64,000 nt of DNA from Aristolochia californica. Its lineage: Eukaryota > Streptophyta > Magnoliopsida > Piperales > Aristolochiaceae. Below are positions 12,810 to 26,005 of this stretch, one piece after another. The DNA lies in assembly GCA_029961685.1 (NCBI GenBank), contig JARWKL010000015.1, positions 10,228,801-10,292,800 of the forward strand. The letters are read 5' to 3'. The position numbers and the translations under genes are program-made. Position 1 is the first letter of the stretch. Every line of letters starts with the position of its first letter. The notes below the pieces were generated by a model. It made no database searches. It was not told the DNA's origin and was given only the letters and a program-made list of their open reading frames with translations.

Positions 12810-13728
12810 ATGTTAGGATCAATTAGAAATCTCTTTCTTATAAAATTCCACCAAGGTATTTGGGGTTGTACTAGTGGAATTTCCCAAACTGGGATAACAA
12901 AACTTTGGAGTTCATTTTTTGTGTGTGAAATAATTTTCTTCACTTAAATTTATTATTGTTTTCAAATTTTTTCAGCATACATGAACTCTAAAAATATCAT
13001 TTTGTTTACGAGATAGTGGGACAAGTTTGGATTTGAAAAAAAAAAATTGAACATCCAAAATGGAAATGCACAAATGCTGAGAGAGATAATTCCAAAAAGT
13101 ATCTTTGATTTTGAAGGATAGGCAAAAATGTGGGGGTTTTGGCTCTGGTATATATCCAACCACACGTTAACTTGAGAATTTAATTTTTTCTACTCCTTGA
13201 AGTTTTTGGATCATTAGGTCATTTGCGTCTTCAACATGTTTCTGACATGCATATCCACCACATTTAAAAAATGTTAGGGTCAATTAGAAATCTCTTTCTA
13301 ACAAAATTCCACTAAGCTATTAGGGGTTGTACTAATGAAATTTCCCAAACATGGAAAACAAAACTTTGGAGTTCATTTTCAGTGCGTGAAATAATTTTCT
13401 TCACTTACATTTATTATAGTTTTAAAATTTTTTCAGCATACTTGAACTCTAAAATTTTTATTTTGTTTACGAGAATGTGGGACAAGTTTGCATTTGAAAA
13501 AAAAATTGAACATCCAAAATGGCATTGCACAAACACTGAGTGAGATAATTCCAAAAAGTATCTCTGATTTAGAAGGATAGGCAAAAAGTGGGTTGTTTGG
13601 CTCTAATAAATATCCAACCACTTGTTAACTTGAGAATATAATTTTTTCTACTCCATGAAATTTTTGGATCATTAGGTCATTTGCATCTTCAACATGTTTC
13701 TGGCATGCATACCCACCACATTTAAAAC

Positions 13729-14183
13729 ATGTTAGGATCAATTAGAAATATCTTTCTTATAAAATTCCACCAAGCTATTAGGGGATGTACTAGTGGAATT
13801 ACCTAAACAAGGATAAAAAAACTTTGGAATTTTTAGTACGTGAAATAATTTTCTTCACTTACATTTATTATAGTTTTCAAAAATATTCTGCATACTTGAA
13901 CTCTAAAATTTTCATTTTGTTTACGAGAAACGTGGGACATGGTTGCATTCGAAAAAAAATTCAACATCCAAAATGGAAATGCACAAATTTTGAGAGAGAT
14001 AATTCCAAAAAGTATCTCCGACTTTGAAGGATAGGCAAAAAGTGTGTTGTTTGGCTCTGGTAAATATCCAACCACACGTTAACTTGAGAATTTAATTTTT
14101 TCTACTCCTTGAAATTGTTGGATCATTATGGTCATTTGCATCTTCAACATGTTTCTTGCATGCATACCCACCAAATTTAAAAC
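13729..14183. repeat. Variant monomer Y, copy 2
   Basis: Shares with 7489-7939 the ATTACCTAAAC box, the small deletion at TTTGGAATTTTTAGT and the TTGCATTCGAAAAAAAATTC segment. The offset is 6,240 bp. The unit before it carries the back half of variant X, as in copy 1. Confidence 0.75.
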
Positions 14184-17100
14184 ATGTTAGCATCAATTAG
14201 AAATCTCTTTCTTATAAAATTCCACCAAGGTATTAGGGGTTGTACTAGTGGAATTTCCCAAACATGGATAAGATAACTTTGGAGCTCATTTTTTGTTTTT
14301 GAAATAATTTTCTTCACTTAAATTTATTATTGTTTTCAATTTTTTTCAGCATACATGAACTCTAAAATTTTCATTTTGTTTACAAGATAGTGGGAAAAGT
14401 TTGGATTTGAAAAAAAATTGAACATCCAAAATGGAAATGCACACACGCTGAGTGAGATAATTCCAAAAAGTATCTCTGATTTTGAAGGATAGGCAAAAAT
14501 TGGGTTGGTTGGCTCTGGTAAATATCCAACAACACGTTAAGTTGAGAATTTAATTTTTTCTACTCGAAATTTTTGGATCATTATGGTCATTTGCATTTTC
14601 TACAAGATTCTGGCATGCAAACCACCACTTTTAAAACATGTTAGGATCAATTAGAAATCTCTTTCTTATAAAATTTCACCAAGTTATTCGGGGTTGTACT
14701 AGTGGAATTTCCCAAACATGGATAACAAAACTTTGGAGTTCATTTTTAGGGTGTGAAATAATTTTCTTCACTTATATTTATTATAGTTTTCAATTTTTTT
14801 GCATGAATGAACTCTAAAATTTTCGTTTTGTTTACGAGAAAAGTGGGACATGTTTGGATTAAAAAACAATTGAACATCCAAAATGGAAAAGCACAAATGC
14901 TGAGAAAATTAATTCAAAAAAGTATCTCTGATTTTGAAGAATAGGCAAAAAGTGGGTTGTTTGGCTCCTGTAAATATCCAACCACATGTTAACTTTAGAA
15001 TTTAATTTTTTCTACTCCTTGAAATTTTCGGATCATTTGGTCAATTGCATCTTCAACATGTTTAATAATTTTCTTCACTTACATTTATTATGGTTTTCAA
15101 ATTTTTTTGCATACATGAACTCTAAAATTTTCATTTTGTTTACGAGAAAAGTGGGACAAGTTAGGATTTGAAAAAAAGATTGAACATCCAAAATGGAAAT
15201 GCACAAATGCTGAGGGAGATAATTCCAAAAAGTATCTTTGATTTTGTAGGATAGACAAAAAGTGGGCTGTTTGGCTCTTGTAAATATCCAACCACACGTT
15301 AACTTGAAAATTTAATTTTTTCTACTCCTTCGAATTTTCTGATCATTAGGTCAATTTGCATCTTCAAGATGTTTCTGACATGCATACCCACCACATTTAA
15401 AACATGTTCGGATCAAGTAGAAATCTCTTTCTTATAAAATTCCAAGAAGCTATTAGGGGCTGTACTAGTGGAACTTCCAAAACATGGATAACAAAACTTT
15501 GGAGTTCATTTTTTGTGTGTGAAGTAATTTTCTCGCTTACATTTACTATAGTTTTCAATTTTTTTTGCGTACATGAGCTCTAAAATTTTCATTTTGATTA
15601 CGAGAAATGTGGGACAAGTGTGGATTTGAAAAATAAATTGAACATCCAAAATCGAAATGCACAAATGCTGAGAGAGATAATTCCAAAATGATTTTGAAGG
15701 ATAGGCAAAAAGTGGGTTGTTTGGCTTTGGTAAATATCCAAATACACGTTAACTTGAGAATTTAACTTTTTCTACTCTTTGAAGTTTTTAGATCATTAGG
15801 TCATTTGCATCTTTAACATTTTTCTTGCATGCATACCCACCACATTTAAAACATGTTAGGACCATTTAGATTTCTCTTTCTTATAAATTCCACCATGCTA
15901 TTAGGAGTATTACTAGTGGAATTCCCAACCATGGATAACAAAATTCTGGAGTTCATTTATAGTGCATGAAATAATTTTCTTCACTTACATTTATTAAAGT
16001 TTTATTATTTTTTTGCATACTTGAACTCTAAAATTTTCTTTTTGTTTACGAGAAAAGTGGGACAAGTTTGGATTTGAAACAAAAATTTAACATCCAAAAT
16101 TGAAATGCTCAATTGCATAGAGTGATAATTCCAAAAAGTATCTCCGATTTTGAAGGATAGGAAAAAAGTGGGTTGTTCAGCTCTGGTAAATATTCAACCA
16201 CATGTTAACTTTAGAATTTAATTATTTCTACACCTTGAAATTTTTGGATCATTAGGTCATTTGCATCTTCAACATGTTTCTGGCATGCTTACCCACCACA
16301 TTTAAAACATGTTAGGATCAATTAGAAATCTCTTTCTTATAAAATTCCAACAAGCTTTTAGGGGTTGTACTAGTGGAATTTCCCAAACATGCATAACAAA
16401 ATTTTGGAGTTCATTTTTAGTGCGTGAACTAATTTTCTTCACTTACTTTTATTATAGTTTTCAAATTTTTTTGCATACATGAACTCTAAAATTTTGATAT
16501 TGATTACGAGCAAAGTGGGAGGAGTTAGGATTTGAAAAAAAAATTGAACATCCAAAATGGAAATGCACAAATGCTGAGAGAGATAATTCCAAAAAGTTTC
16601 GGAGATTTTGAAGGATAGGCAAGAAGTGGGTTGTTTGGCTCTGGTAATTATCCAACCACATGTTAACTTGAGAATTTAATTTTTTCTACTCCTTGAAGTT
16701 TTTGGATCATTAGGTCATTTTCATCTTCAATATTTTTATGGCATGCATACCCACCACATTTATAACATGTTCGGATCAAGTAGAAATCTCTTTCTTAAAA
16801 AATTCCACCAAGCTACTAGGGGTTGTACTAGTGGAATTTCCAAAACATGGATAATAAAACTTTGGAGTTCATTTTTAGTTCGTGAAATAATTTCTTCGCT
16901 TACATTTATTAAAGTTTTCAAATTTTTTTGCATACATGAACTCTAAAATTTTCATTTTGTTTACGAGAAAAGTGGGACAAGTTTGGATTTGAAAAATAAA
17001 TTGAACATCCAAAATGGAAAAGCACAAATGCTGAGAGAGCTAATTCCAAAAAGTATCTCTGATTTTGAAGGATAGGCAAAAAGTTGGTTGTTTGGCTCTG

Positions 17101-18602
17101 GTAAATATCCAACCACACGTTAACTTGAGAATATAATTTTTTCCACTCCTTGAAGTTTTTGGATCATTAGGTCATTTGCATCTTCAATATGTTTATGGCA
17201 TGCATACCCCCCCACATTCAAAACATGTTAGGATCAATTTCATATCTCTTTCTTATCAAATTCTACCATGCTATTAGGGGTTGTACTAGTGGAATTTCCC
17301 AAACATGGATAACAAAAGTTTGGAGTTTATTTTTAGTGTGTGCAATAATTGTCTTCACCCACATTTACTATAGTTTTTAATTATTTTTTTGCATACATGA
17401 ACTATTAAATTTTCATTTTGTTTACAAGAAAAGTGGGAGAAGTTTGGATTTGAAAAAAAAAAATTAACATCCAAAATGGAAATGCACAAATGTTGAGAGA
17501 GATAATTCCAAAAAGTTTCTCTAATTTTGAAGGATAGGTAAAAAGTGGGTTGTTTGGCTCTTTTAAATATCCAACCACACGTTAATTTGAGAATTTAAGT
17601 TTTTCTACTCCTGGAAGTTTTTGGATCATTAGGTCATTTCCATCTTCAACATGTTTCTGGCATGCATACCCACCACATTCAAAACATGTTATGATCAATT
17701 AAAAATCTCTTTATTATAAAATTCCACCAAGCTATTAGGGGTGGTATTAGTGAAATTTCCCAAACATGGATAACCAAACTTTGGAGTTCATTTTCAGTGC
17801 GTGAAATAATTTTCTTCACTTACATTTACTATAGTTTTCAATTTTTTTTGCATACATGAACTCTAAAATTTTCATTTTTTTTACGAGAAAAGTGGGACAA
17901 GTTTGGATTTTAAAAAATGATTGAACATACAAAATGGAAATGCCCAAATGCTGAGAGATATAATTCCAAAAAGTATCTCTGATTTTGAAGGATAGGCAAA
18001 AAGTTGGTTGTTTGGCACTGGTAAATATCCAACCACACGTTAACTTGAGAATTTAATTTTTTTTAACTCTTTGAAGTTTTTGGTCATTAGGTCATTTGCA
18101 TCTTCAACATATTTCTGGCATGCATACCCACCACATGTAAAACATGTTAGGATCAATTAGAAATTTCTTTCTTATAAAATTCCAACAAGCTTTTATGGGT
18201 TGTACTAGTGGAAATTCCCAAACATGGATAACAAAATTTTGGAGTTCATTTTTATTGCGTCAACTAATTTTCTTCACTTACTTTTATTTCAGTTTTCAAA
18301 TGTTTTTGCATACATGAACTCTAAAATTTTCAGTTTGTTTATGAGCAAAGTGGGACAAGTTTGGATTTGAAAAAGAAATTGAACATCCAAAATGGAAATG
18401 CACAAATGCTGAGAGAGATAATTCCAAATAGTATCTCTGATTTTGAAGGATAGGCAAAAAGTGGGTTGTTTGGCTCTAGTAACTATCCAACCACACGTTA
18501 ACTTGAGAATTTAATTTTTTTCTACTCCTTGATGTTTTTGGATCATTAGGTCATTTGCATCTTCAATATGTTTATGGCATGCATACCCAGCACATTTAAA
18601 AC

Positions 18603-19027
18603 ATGTTAGGATTAATTAGATATCTTTCTTATAAAACTACACCATGCCATTAGGGGTTGTACTAGTGGAATTTCCCAAACATGGCTAACAAAACTTTGGA
18701 GTTCATTTATTATAGTTTTTAATTTTCTTTTTGCACACATGAACTCTAAAATTTTCATTTTTTATACAAGAAAAGTGGGACAAGTTTGGATTTGAAAAAA
18801 AAATTGAACATCCAAAATGGAAATGCACAAATGTTGAGAGAGATAACTCCAAATAGTATCTCTGATTTTTAAGGATAGGCAAAAAGTGGGTTGTTTGGCT
18901 CTGGTAAATATCCAACCACACGTTAACTTGAGAATTTAATTTTTTTTTACTCCTTGATGTTTTTGGATCATTAGGTCATTTGCATCTTCAATATGTTTTT
19001 GGCATGCATACCCACCTCATTTAAAAC
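18603..19027. repeat. Monomer with a 33-bp deletion
   Basis: The unit measures 425 bp between anchors. GGAGTTCATTTATTATAG near 18700 shows that the segment from the middle of CATTTTTAGTGCGTG through TTCACTTA is missing. The repeated CATTT on both sides of the lost part suggests slippage or microhomology-mediated loss. Confidence 0.75.
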
Positions 19028-20252
19028 ATGTTAGGATCAATTAGATATCTCTTTCTTATAAAATTCCACAATGCTATTAGGGGTTGTACTAGTGGAAATT
19101 CCCAAACATGGATAACAAAACTTTGGAGTTCATTTTTAGTGCGTGAAATAATTTTCTTCACATACATTTATTATAGTTTTTAATTTTTTTTTGCATACAT
19201 GAACTCTAAAATTTTCTTTTTGTTTACGAGAAAAGTGGGACAAGTTTGGATTTGAAAAAAAAAATTGGACATCTAAAATGGAAATGCACAAATGCTGAGA
19301 GAGATAATTCAAAAAGGTATATCTGATTTTGAAGGATAGGCAAAAAGTGGGTTGTTTGGCTCTAGTAAATATCCAACCACACGTTAAATTGAGAATTTTA
19401 TTTTTGCTACTCGAAGTTTTTCGATCATTAGGTCATTTGCATCTTCAACATGTTTCTGGCATGTATACCCACCACATTTAAAAAAAATTTAGGATCAATT
19501 AGAAATCTCTTTCTTATAAAATTCCACCAAGCTATTAGTGGTTGTACTAGTGGAATTTTCCAAACATGGATAACATAACTTTGGAGTTCATTTTTAGTGC
19601 GAGAAGTAATTTTCTACATCTACATTTATTATAGTTTTCAAATTTTTTTGCATACATGCACTCTAATATTTTCATTTTTTTCACGAGAAAAGTGGGACAA
19701 GTTTGGATTTAAAAAAAAAAATTTGAACAACCAAAATGAAAATGAACAAATGCAGAGAGAGATAATTCAAAAAAGTATCTCTGATTTTGAAGAATAGGCA
19801 AAAAGTGGGTTGTTTGGCTCTGGTAAATATCCAACCACCCGTTAACTTTAGAATTTAATTTTTTCTACTCCGTGAAGTTTTTGGATCATTAGGTCATTTG
19901 CATCTTCAACATGTTTAAATAATTTTCTTCACTTACATTTATTATAGTTTAAAAATTTTTTTCCAAACATGAACTCTTAAATTTTCATTTTGTTTACGAG
20001 AAATGTGGGACAAATTTGGATTTAAAAAAAAATTGAACATCCAAAATGGAAATGCACAAATGCTAAGATAGATAATTCCAAAAAGTATTTCTGATTTTGA
20101 AGGATAGGTAAAAAGTGGGTTGTTTGGCTTTGGTAAATATCCAAATACACGTTAACTAGAGAATTTAATTTTTTCTACTCGAATTTTTTGGATAATTAGG
20201 TCATTTGCATCTTCAACGGATTTCTGGCATGCATACCCACCACATTTTAAAC

Positions 20253-21010
20253 ATGTTAGGGTCAATTAGATTTCTCTTTCTTATAAAATTCCACCATGCT
20301 ATTAGGAGTTGTACTAGTGGAATTTCCTAACCATGGATAACAAAACTTTGGAGTTCATTTATAGTGCATAAAAAAATTTTCTTCACTTACATTTATTAAA
20401 TTTTTATCATTTTTTTTGCATACAAGAACTCTAAAATTTTCATTTTGTTCATGAGAAAAGTGGGACAACTTTGGACTTGAAACAAAAATTTAACATCCAA
20501 AGTGGAAATGCACAATGGCATAGAGAGATAATTCCAAAAAGTATCTCCAATTTTGAAGGATATGAAAACATTGGCTTGTTTAGTTCTGATAAATATTCAA
20601 CCACACGTTAACTTGAGAATTTAATTATTTCTACTCCTTGAAATTTTTGGATCATTTTTATTGCGCGAAATAATTTTCTTCACTTACATTTATTATAGTT
20701 TTTAATTTTTTTTTGCATACTTGAACTCTAAAATTTTCTTTTTTTATACAAGAAAAGTGGGACAAGTTTGGATTTGAAAAAAAAATTGAACATCCAAAAT
20801 GGAAATATGCACAAATGCTGAGAGAGATAATTCCAAAAAGTTTCTCTGATTTTGAAGGATAGGCAAAAAATGGGTTGTTTGGCTCTGGTAAATATCCAAC
20901 CACACGTTAACTTGAGAATTTAATTTTTTCTTCTCCTTGAAGTTTTTGGATCATTATGCCATTTGCATCTTCAATATGTTTCTGGAATGCATACCTACCA
21001 CATTTAAAAC
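20253..21010. repeat. Pair of units with a second, independent large deletion
   Basis: The distance between anchors is 758 bp, about 158 bp less than two full units. The loss is at about 20658, where TTTTTGGATCAT runs directly into TTTTATTGCGCG, so the boundary region including the anchor is gone. It removes nearly the same part of the unit as the common S deletion, but both breakpoints differ and share the bases TCATT. Confidence 0.78.
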
Positions 21011-24000
21011 ATGTTAGGATCAATTAGATATCTCTTTCTTTTAAAATTCCGCCATGCAATTAGGTGTTGTACTAGTGGAATTTCCTAAACATGGATAACA
21101 AAACTTTGGAGTTCATTTTTAGTGCGTGAAATAATTTTCTTCACTTACATTTATTATAGTTTTAAATTTTTTTTGCCATACATGAACTCTAAAATTTTCA
21201 TTTTGTTTACGAGAAAAGTGGGACAAGTTTGGATTTGAAAAAAAGATTGAACTTCCAAATTGGAAATGCACAAATGCTAAGAGAAATAATTCCAAAAAGT
21301 ATCTCGGATTTTGAAGGATAGGCTAAAAGTGTTTTTTTTGGCTCTAGAAAATATCCAACCACACGTTAACTCTAGGATTTAATTTTTTCTACTCCTAGAA
21401 ATTTTAGGCTCGTTTTGTCCTTTGCATTTTCAACATGTTTCTGGCATGCATACCCACCACATTTAAAACATATTCGGATCAATGAGAAATCTCTTTCGTA
21501 TAAAATTCCACCAAGCTATTAGGGGTTGTACTAGGGGAATTTCCCAAACATGGATAACAAAACTTTGGAGTTCATTTTTAGTGCGCAGTATAATTTTCTT
21601 CACTTACATTTATTATAGTTTTGAAATTTTTCTGCATTCATGAAGTGTAAAATTTTCATTTTGTTCACTAGAAAAGTGGGACAAGTTTGGATTTGAAAAA
21701 AAGATAGAAGATCCAAAATGGAAATGCACAAATGCTGAGAGTGATAATTCCAAAAAGTATCTCTGATTTTGAAGGATAGGCAAAAAGTGGGATGTTTGGC
21801 TCTTGTAAATAACCAACCATACGTTAACTTGAGAATTTAATTTTTTCTACACCTTGAAGTGTTTGGATCATTAGGTCATTTCCATCTTCAACATGTTTCT
21901 GGCATGCATACCCACAACATTTAAAACATGTTATGATCAATTAAAAATCCCTTTCTAATAAAATTCCACCAAGCTATTAGGGGCGGTACTAGTGGAATTT
22001 CCCAAACATGGATAACAAAACTTTGGAGTTCATTTTTAATGCGTGAAATAATTTTATTCACTTGCATTTATTATAGTTTTGAAACTTTTTTTGCATACAT
22101 GAACTCTAAAATTTTCATTTTGTTTACGAGAAAAGTGGGACAAGTTTGGATTTGAAGAAAAGATTGAACATCCAAAATGGAAACGCACAAATGCTGAGAG
22201 ATATAAATCCAAAAAGTATCTCTGATCTTGAAGGATAGGCAAAAAGTGGGTTACTTGGCTCTGGTAAATATCCAACCACACGTTAACTTGAGAATTTAAT
22301 TTTTTCTACTCCTTGAAGTTTTTGGATCATTAGGTCATTTGCATCTTCAACATGTTTCTGGCATGCATACCAACCACATTTAAAACATGTTAGGATCAAT
22401 TAGAAATCTCTTTCTTATAAAATTCCACCAAGCTATTAGGCGTTGTACTAGGGGAATTTCCCAAACTTGGATAACAAAACTTTGGAGTTTATTTTTTGTG
22501 CGTAAAATAATTTTCTTCCTTACATTTATTATTGTTTTCAAATTTTTTTGCATACATGAACTCTAAAATTTTCATTTTGTTTAAGAGAAAAGTGGGACAA
22601 GTTTGGATTTGAAAAAAAAATTGTACATCCAAAATGAAAATGCACAAATGCTGAGAGAGATAATTCCAAAAAGTATCTCTGATTTGGAAGAATAGGCAAA
22701 AAGTGGGTTGTTTTGCTCTGGTAAATATACAACCACATGTTAACTTTAGAATTTAATTTTTTTTCCTCCATGAAGTTTTTGGATTATTAGGTCATTTGCA
22801 TCTTCAACTTGTTTAAATAATTTTCTTCACTTACATTTATTTTGGTTTTCAAATTTTTTTGCATACATTAACTCTTAAATTTCCATTTTGTTTACGAGAA
22901 AAGTGGGACAAGTTAGGATTTGAAAAAAAGATTGAACATCCAAAATGGAAATGCACAAATGCTGAGAGAGATAATTCCAAAAAGTATCTTTAATTTTGAA
23001 GGATAGGAAAAAAGTGGGTTGTTTGGCTCTGGTAAATAACCAACCACACGTTAACTTGAGAATTTAATTTTTTCTACTCCTTGAAATTTTATGATCATTA
23101 GGTCAATTGCATCTTCAACATGTTTTTGGTATGCATACCCACCACATTTAAAACTTGTTCGGATCAAGTAAAAATCTCTTTCTTATAAAATTCCTCCAAG
23201 CTATTAGGGGTTGTACTAGTGGAATTTCCAAAACATGGATAACAAAACTTAGGAGTTCATTTTTAGTGCGTGTAATAATTTTCTACACTTACACTTATTA
23301 TAGTTTTCACATACATGAACTCTAAAATTTTCATTTTGTTTATGAGAAATGTGGGACAAGTTTGGATTTGAAAAAAAAATTGAACATCCAAAATGGAAAT
23401 GCACAAATGCTGAGAGAGATAATTCCAAAAAAGTATCTCTGTTTTTGCTAGAAAGGAAAAAAGTGGGTTGTTTTGCGGTAAATATCCAAATACACGTTAA
23501 ATTTAGAATTTAATTTTTTCTAGTCCTTGAATTTTTTGGATCATTAGGTCATTTGCATCTTCAACGGATTTCTGGCATGCATACCCACCACATTTAAAAC
23601 ATGTTAGGATCAATTAGATTTCTCTTTCTTATAAAATTCCACCATGCTATTAGGAGTTGTACTAGAGGAATTTCCGAACCATGGATAACAAAACTTTGGA
23701 GTTCATTTATAGTGCATGAAATAATTTTCCTCACTTACATTTATTGAAGTTTTATAATTTTTTTGCATACATGAACTCTAAAATTTTCATTTTGTTTACG
23801 AGAAAAGTGGGACAAGTTTGGACTTGAAACAAAAATTTAACATCCAAAATGGAAATGCACAATTGCATAGAGAGATAATTCCAAAAAGTATCTCTGATTT
23901 TGAAGGATAGCAAAAAAGTGGGTTGTTTAGCTCTGATAAATATTCAACCACACGTTAACTTGAGAATTTAATTATTTCTACTCCATGAAATTTTTGGATC

Positions 24001-25384
24001 ATTAGGTCATTTGCATGTTCAACATGTTTCTGGCATGCACACCCACCACATTTAAAACATGTTAGGATCAATTAAAAATCTCTTTCTTATAAAATTCCAA
24101 CATGCTTTTAGGGGTTGTACTAGTGGAATTTCCCAAACATGGATAACAAAATTTTGAAGTTCATTTTTAGTGCGTGAACTATTTTTCTTCACTTACTTTT
24201 ATTATAGTTTTCAAATGTTTTTGCATACATGAGCTCTAAAATTTTCATTTTGTTTACGTGCAAAGTGGGACAAGTTTGGATTTGAAAAAAAAATTGAAGA
24301 TCCAAAAAGCAAATGCACAAGTGCTGAGAGAGATAATTCCAATAGCAAAAAAGTGGGTTGTTTGGCTCTGGTAAATATCCAACCACACGTTAACTTGAGA
24401 ATTTAATTTTTTCTTCTCCTCGAAGTTTTTGTATCATTAGGTCATTTGCATCTTCAATATGTTTCTGGCATGCATACCCACCTCATTTAAAACATGTTAG
24501 GATCAAATAGATATCTCTTTCTTATAAAATTCCACAATGCTATTAGGGGTTGTACTAGTGGAATTTCCCAAACATGGATAACAAAACTTTGGAGTTCTAT
24601 TTTAGTGCGTGAAATAATTTTCTTCACTTACATTTATTATAGTTTTAAATTTTTTTTTGCATACATGAACTCTAAAATTTTCTTTTTGTTTATGAGAAAA
24701 GTGGACAAGTTTGGATTTGAAAAAAAAAATTGGACATCTAAAATGGAAATGCACAAATGCTGAGAGAGATAATTCAAAAAAAGTATCTCTGATTTTGAAG
24801 GATAGGCAAAAAGTGGGTTGTTTGGCTCTGGTAAATATCCAACCACACGTTAAATTGAGAATTTTATTTTTGCTACTCCTTGAAGTTTTTCGATCATTAG
24901 GTCATTTGCATCTTCAACATGTTTCTGGCATGCATACCCACCACATTTAAAAAATTTTAGGATCAATTAGAAATCTCTTTCTTATAAAATTCCACCAAGC
25001 TATTAGTGGTTGTACTAGTGGAATTTCTCAAACATGGATAACAAAACTTTGGAGTTAATTTTTAGTGCATGAAATAATTTTCTACAACTACATTTATTAT
25101 AGTTTTCAATTTTTTTTGCATACATGAACTCTAATATTTTCATTTTTTTCACGAGAAAAGTCAGACAAGTTTGGATTTGAAAAAAAAAATTTGAACAACC
25201 AAAATGAAAATGCACAAATGCAGAGAGAGATAATTCAAAAAAGTATCTCTGATTTTGAAGAATAGGCAAAAAGTGGGTTGTTTGGCTCTGGTAAATATCC
25301 AACCACCCGTTCACTTTAGAATTTAATTTTCTCTACTCCGTGAAGTTTTTCGATCATTAGGTCATTTGCATCTTCAACATGTTT

Positions 25385-26005
25385 AAATAATTTTCTTCAC
25401 TTACATTTATTATAGTTTTCAAATTTTTTTCCGAACATGAACTTATAAATTTTCATTTTGTTTATGAGAAATGTGGGACAAGTTTGGATTTGAAAAAAAA
25501 ATTGTACATCCAAAATGAAAATGCACAAATGCTGAGAGAAATAATTCCAAAAAGTATCTATGATTAGGAAGAATAGGCAAAAAGTGGTTGTTTTGCCCTG
25601 GTAAATATCCAACCACACATTAACTTTAGAATTTAATTTTTTCTGCTCCATGAAGTTTTTGGATTATTAGGTCAATTGCATCTTCAACTTGTTTAAATAA
25701 TTTTCTTCACTTACATTTATTATGGTTTTCAATTTTTTTTGCATACATTAACTCTTAAATTTTCATTTTGTTTACGAGAAAAGTGGGACAAGTTAGGATT
25801 TGAAAAAAAGATTGAACATCCAAAATGGAAATGCACAAATGCTGAGAGAGATAATTCCAAAAACTATCTCTGATTTTGAAGAATAGGCAAAAAGTGGGTT
25901 GTTTGGGTCTGGTAAATATCCAACCACCCGTTAACTTTAGAATTTAATTTTTTCTACTCCGTGAAGTTTTTGGATCATTAGGTCATTTGCACCTTCAACA
26001 TGTTT
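25385..26005. repeat. Tandem short monomers (S-S)
   Basis: Three consecutive short-monomer junctions at 25384, 25694 and 26005 are spaced 310 and 311 bp, so two S units stand directly next to each other. This is the only place in the window where S units are tandem rather than separated by full monomers. It gives the cleanest measure of the S unit length. Confidence 0.88.
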
